DNA from: JAFAHD01 sp963772515
Lineage (GTDB): Bacteria > Vulcanimicrobiota > Vulcanimicrobiia > Eremiobacterales > Eremiobacteraceae
Assembly (NCBI GenBank): GCA_963772515.1
Contig: CAVYXC010000003.1
Location: 186,001 to 250,000, forward strand
DNA length: 64,000 bases
Direction: 5' to 3'
Below are positions 60,176 to 64,000 of the stretch, one piece after another (positions within the stretch are counted from its first letter, which is position 1; every line of letters starts with the position of its first letter). Made by a program: the position numbers and the translations under genes. Under the pieces are notes generated by a model. The model worked only from the letters and a program-made list of their open reading frames with translations, was not told the origin of the DNA and did no database searches.

Positions 60176-61225
60176 TCATGAACGCGCCATGCGCGTGTAG
60201 AGCTTGAGCAGCGGGTGGGGGTCGAGCTCGAGCCCCGCGTCGCGCAAGATCTCGAGCGCGGCGCGCCGCGCGGCCTTGGACAGCGTCGGGCGAGTGCAGT
60301 AGTAGCCGCACATCGCGCGCAGTGCGAAGATATGAGGCTCCGGCTCGGGCAGTGCGGTCACGCGTTGCATGGCGACGCGGGCGATGCGCTCGATTCCGGC
60401 GTGGGCGGCGTCGGCATCAGGATAGCTCGCGACGAAATTGAGCTCGCCGTGCGCCCAGTCTTCCTCTTGATCGACGAAGTAGTCGAGCAGGATGTGCAGT
60501 CCGGTGAAATACGGGAAATAGGCATCGTAGATCTGCCGCGCCTGCGTCGTGGATACGCCGGGCGCCGATGCGGCGTGCACCAGCGCGAAGGTCGCCATCG
60601 TCGAGCCGCTGGCCGCTGCGCCTTCCCACCACGCAAGATCGGAAGCCACGCCGCTGAACGCCGCTTCGCAGCGCCGCTCTCGTTCGCCGGGCGCCAGGTG
60701 CTTGAGCGCCTGCAGCTCGCAATAGCGGCGCGTGATGTCCGCGACGTGCGTGCTGATGACCCCGTACGAAGCCAGGCCCGCGAAACTCGCCTGCGACGCG
60801 GCGACCAGCGCGGCGAGATAGCCGCCGTCATCGACCGGGCGGTGTCTAAAGTAATCGCGCGGGGCTGTCCCCGGGGTCACCGCATCGGCAAGCGCTTCGT
60901 GCAAAGCACGGAAATCCGCCTCGTTCTGATCGCCGATACGGTCGCACAGGTTGTCAAGGTAGTCCACCGCGGTCTCGAGGGCCGCCACGAGTTTGACGAA
61001 GCTGCCTGCTTCCGTCGCTGGCAAGAACGTGGCGAAGACACAGCCGCCGTGCACGTGAAAGGCTTTGTGCTTGATGCTCGCCAGCGCTTCGCGACGCAGC
61101 GATGGATCGGCGATGGCGGCGGCGCGCTCGCGCCACGTGCGCAATTGTGACGACGCCTTGGGCACGACGGCGGTGAGAAAGCGCAGCGCCAAGGCGATGG
61201 TCGGGTTATCCACGCGAGTGCCCAT
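60176..61225 (-). CDS. DUF2600 (tetraprenyl-beta-curcumene synthase-like) protein
   Basis: A 349-residue all-helical protein matching the YtpB/DUF2600 family, whose Bacillus member cyclises C35 prenyl diphosphate to sesquarterpenes. Family features are FHVHGGCVFA (about 56-65), the Asp-rich VDYLDNLCDR (about 87-96), and GLHILLDYFVDQEEDW followed by GELNFV. Neither a prenyltransferase nor a squalene-hopene cyclase gene lies next to it. Its stop codon borders the rnpB -10 box. Confidence 0.82.
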   Translation of the reverse strand: MGTRVDNPTIALALRFLTAVVPKASSQLRTWRERAAAIADPSLRREALASIKHKAFHVHGGCVFATFLPATEAGSFVKLVAALETAVDYLDNLCDRIGDQNEADFRALHEALADAVTPGTAPRDYFRHRPVDDGGYLAALVAASQASFAGLASYGVISTHVADITRRYCELQALKHLAPGERERRCEAAFSGVASDLAWWEGAAASGSTMATFALVHAASAPGVSTTQARQIYDAYFPYFTGLHILLDYFVDQEEDWAHGELNFVASYPDADAAHAGIERIARVAMQRVTALPEPEPHIFALRAMCGYYCTRPTLSKAARRAALEILRDAGLELDPHPLLKLYTRMARS

Positions 61226-61315
61226 ACGACGCGTTCAAGGTCGCGGCCCTGCGCGCGTCGTAATCCGGACCCATATTCACGGCGCCGGCAGGGCTTTTCT
61301 GGGAGGTTTCCTTCG

Positions 61316-63979
61316 TTGCGTTATTCAGCCGCGGTCTTCGCGTGCATCGCGATGTTCGTCATGTCTTGGTCACCCCAAGCGTCGCGATCCGCCAGTGTGG
61401 TCGCGGTTCCGGTCTCGATCACGCCGGTCGGCAGCCCGTCGCCGTCGGCCGTCTCGGCCGGCGATGTCGTCGGCGCGCCCTACGACAAGTTCAAGGAGAA
61501 CGCCGAATCCCAGCCCGGGTTGTTCACGATCTGGCGCAAGACCGGCCGGGTCTACTTCGAGCTCGCGCCGACGCAGTTCGATACCCCCTATCTGCTCGTG
61601 CCGACCCTGGTCAACGGCGTCGACGCCCAACGCTTCCTCGTCTCCGGGATTCCATTCGGCGCGGATCTGCTACGCTTCCACCGCACGGGCGAGCGCGTCA
61701 TCGTGTTTGAGGACAACCCATATGGCAAGGCCAAGCCCGGCACGCCGGCTGCGCTGAGCGTCGAGAACTCCTATCCGCCTTCGGCCATCGCCGCAGTCGC
61801 CATCTCGTCGGTGGACAAAGCCACCGGCAATGTCGTTATACCGGCGGATTTCTTGCTCACCGATATCAACGACGTGACCACCATGCTCAACCCGCCGGGT
61901 ATGTTCTTCTCGCCGGCGCGCTACTCGCTCAATCCGGCGCTCGGCTACTACGGTCCGAGCAAGGCGTTCCCCAAGAACGTTGAGGTCGAGACGGATCTCA
62001 CATGGAGCTCGGGCACGGGCGATCCGACCATCGACGCAGTGCCCGACTCGCGTTTTCTGCTGTTGAAGATCCATGACAGCATCCTCGAGCTGCCCAACGA
62101 CGGCTACCAACCGCGGCTCGCCGACGACCGCGTCGGATATTTCTTGACCGCGCGCCGTCAGTACGACGACCAGCAGCACGGCATCACCAACTTCGAAGTA
62201 TACCTCAATCGTTGGAACGTCGAAAAGTCCGATCCGTCCGCTCGCGTCTCGCCCGCGAAGAACCCCATCGTGTTCTACATCCTCAACGAAGTGCCGCCGG
62301 AGTATCGCGCGCCGCTGCGCGACGCCATGCTCGAGTGGAACAAAGCCTTCGAGGCGATCGGCATCACGCATGCGATCGAAGTGAGGCAACAGCCCGACGA
62401 CCCGAACTGGGACCCCGACGATGCCCGATATTCGATCGTCCGTTGGGCGACCACGCCGATCCCGGCGTTCGGTGCGGCTGGTCCGTCGGTAGCCAACCCG
62501 TTGACGGGTGAGATCTTCCGCGGCGAAGTCATCATGGACGCGAACGTCGTGCGCGCCTACAACGTCAGATACCAGGAGATCATCGACCCGACGATCGCAG
62601 AGCAGTCAGCGGCCACCTTCGCGTGCCAGATGCACGATTGCGATCTCGGCGCGCAAGTCAGCGAGCAGCGCGACTGGGCCGAACTCGCCCTGGAGCTCGA
62701 CGGCCGCCTGACCGAGCCCAGCCAGCAATACACCATGGACAGCATCAAGCAGATCATGCTGCACGAGTTCGGACACACCCTGGGATTGCGCCACAACTTT
62801 GGATCGGAAGTCATCTACACGATGCCGCAGGTCCAGAGCAAGACCTTTGCGCGCTCGCACGGGATCGTCGGTTCGGTCATGGCGTATACGCCGGTCAACC
62901 TGTCGCCGCACGGGCAACCACAGGGCGACCTGTTCATGCTCCACCTCGGTCCGTGGGACTATGCGATGATCAAGTACGGCTATGAGGTGATTCCCGCAAG
63001 CTCGCCCGAACAAGAGCTCCCGACGCTGCGCGCGCTCGCTGCGACCTATACCCAACCGGATCTCCACTATTCGACGGACGAAGACGCCCAATTCGCCAAC
63101 GGCTTCGCGACCGATCCACGGGCGAACCCGTTCGACCTCACCAGCGATCCCTTGCTGTTCGCACGCAACAATCTTGTGATCGATCAGCGCATGTTCAACA
63201 TCTTGCTGACGCGGCGCCCGCAATCCGGTGAGAGCTACGAGATCGTGCGCCGCGACGTCGCGACGGTGCTGGCCAACTGGTACCGCTATACGCTGTATGC
63301 GACGACGTACATGGGGGGCGAATACTTCACGCGCAATCACAAGAACGATCCCAACGCGAAGACGCCATTCATCCCGATGCCGCGGGGGCAAGAGCGGCAA
63401 GCCTACGACTTGTTGGATCGCTACGTGTTCGGCGAGTCCGCGTTCGGTATCTCGCCGCTGCTGCTGAACAGCATGGGTTCGACGCGCTACGCCCACTGGC
63501 AGAGCGATCCAAACGACACGGGCAGGCTTGACTTCCCGCTCGAGGTTGCGATCACGAATTTCCAGACGCTGGTGTTGCGCCGTATGTTCGACCCCAACGT
63601 GCTCGCGCGGCTCGACAGCATGGAACTGCGAACGACCAAGCCCGGGCAGACGATGAGCTTGGCCGACCTATTCGACTGGACGTATCAGAGCGTCTACGGC
63701 GATCTGTCGAAGAGCGGGCTGACGACCATCGGCCCGGTGCAGCGCAGTTTGCAGTACCGCTACGCAGACCTGCTTGCGCACATCGCGTTGCGGCCCGATT
63801 ACGGCACGCCGAGCGACGCGCGTGCATTGGCTCGCCATCAGCTCGCATCGCTCTCGACCAGGATCAGCCAAACCCTGAACCGCGACACCCTCGACGAGGT
63901 CACACAGGCCAACCTCGAGGCGATCCGCAGCTCGGCCGACCGGGCGCTTAGTGCGCAGGTGCTCACACCGGCGCCGTAG
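61316..63979 (+). CDS. Secreted zinc metalloprotease (DUF5117/DUF5118 type)
   Basis: An 887-residue exported protease. TTG 61316 with GGGAGG nine bases upstream gives a signal peptide of about 27 residues. The N-terminal half is the DUF5117-like region; the catalytic HEFGHTLGLRH is at residues 483-493 with Glu484 as catalytic base and His483, His487 and His493 as zinc ligands, followed by the Met-turn in GSVMAY. The C-terminal about 300 residues are helical. The gene is complete, ending 22 bases before the window edge. Confidence 0.85.
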   Translation: MRYSAAVFACIAMFVMSWSPQASRSASVVAVPVSITPVGSPSPSAVSAGDVVGAPYDKFKENAESQPGLFTIWRKTGRVYFELAPTQFDTPYLLVPTLVNGVDAQRFLVSGIPFGADLLRFHRTGERVIVFEDNPYGKAKPGTPAALSVENSYPPSAIAAVAISSVDKATGNVVIPADFLLTDINDVTTMLNPPGMFFSPARYSLNPALGYYGPSKAFPKNVEVETDLTWSSGTGDPTIDAVPDSRFLLLKIHDSILELPNDGYQPRLADDRVGYFLTARRQYDDQQHGITNFEVYLNRWNVEKSDPSARVSPAKNPIVFYILNEVPPEYRAPLRDAMLEWNKAFEAIGITHAIEVRQQPDDPNWDPDDARYSIVRWATTPIPAFGAAGPSVANPLTGEIFRGEVIMDANVVRAYNVRYQEIIDPTIAEQSAATFACQMHDCDLGAQVSEQRDWAELALELDGRLTEPSQQYTMDSIKQIMLHEFGHTLGLRHNFGSEVIYTMPQVQSKTFARSHGIVGSVMAYTPVNLSPHGQPQGDLFMLHLGPWDYAMIKYGYEVIPASSPEQELPTLRALAATYTQPDLHYSTDEDAQFANGFATDPRANPFDLTSDPLLFARNNLVIDQRMFNILLTRRPQSGESYEIVRRDVATVLANWYRYTLYATTYMGGEYFTRNHKNDPNAKTPFIPMPRGQERQAYDLLDRYVFGESAFGISPLLLNSMGSTRYAHWQSDPNDTGRLDFPLEVAITNFQTLVLRRMFDPNVLARLDSMELRTTKPGQTMSLADLFDWTYQSVYGDLSKSGLTTIGPVQRSLQYRYADLLAHIALRPDYGTPSDARALARHQLASLSTRISQTLNRDTLDEVTQANLEAIRSSADRALSAQVLTPAP

Positions 63980-64000
63980 CGACTCGCGACGCGAGGACGC

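Overview
The window is a GC-rich bacterial chromosome segment, gene-dense, with short intergenic gaps, frequent ATGA-type start/stop overlaps and many GTG/TTG starts. No phage, plasmid, transposase or CRISPR genes are visible. The gene set (caa3-type oxidase, complete trp operon, gluconeogenic PEPCK, ftsQAZ) points to a free-living aerobic, probably uncultured bacterium. A terrabacterial lineage such as Candidatus Eremiobacterota is a guess that the sequence alone cannot settle.

Layout. 1-18327: one long rightward translation block: fusA (5' cut), tuf, then the S10, spc and alpha ribosomal protein genes, with secY, adk, map, infA, rpmJ and rpoA; rpmD (L30) is missing from its usual place. 18350-19563: a DUF4760-like gene and a convergent membrane protein. 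19564-26266: a trp operon (trpEGDCFBA) preceded by a classical attenuator: a 26-codon leader peptide with four consecutive Trp codons, competing hairpins and an intrinsic terminator. 26256-30177: an oxidoreductase and two divergent, related secreted proteins with FN3-like domains. 30224-34018: a MobB-like P-loop protein, PEP carboxykinase and an OFA-type transporter, all leftward. 34257-41885: dnaE, a HAD phosphatase, ftsQ, ftsA and ftsZ, with a phased set of DnaA-box-like sites before ftsA. 41930-44953: NUDIX, SRPBCC, FmdB-like, a small membrane protein and aroA. 45052-52356: heme A/O synthesis, tRNA-Leu(CAA), an A2-type caa3 oxidase cluster, two tiny membrane proteins and a Sco protein. 52460-57023: a lipoprotein, an IclR regulator, a glyoxylate/hydroxypyruvate reductase, and a glycerate kinase that lacks a normal start codon and runs in frame into a frameshifted double-hotdog thioesterase. 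57020-59774: yvcK, rapZ and a DUF2203 gene. 59794-60164: RNase P RNA (minus strand). 60176-63979: a DUF2600 terpene-synthase-like protein and a large secreted zinc metalloprotease.

The most unusual feature is a dispersed 26-nt palindromic element (33-nt unit) present six times, at 4550, 5088, 15259, 15292, 41904 and 52358. Every copy starts ATGGAG and then forms a 9-bp stem that is kept by compensatory base changes. One copy lies inside rplD as an in-frame peptide insertion. Others sit exactly between a GGAG and the natural start codons of rplB and rpmJ with an identical 7-nt gap, so a folded hairpin would place the GGAG next to the start codon. This family and the trp attenuator are the two strongest leads.
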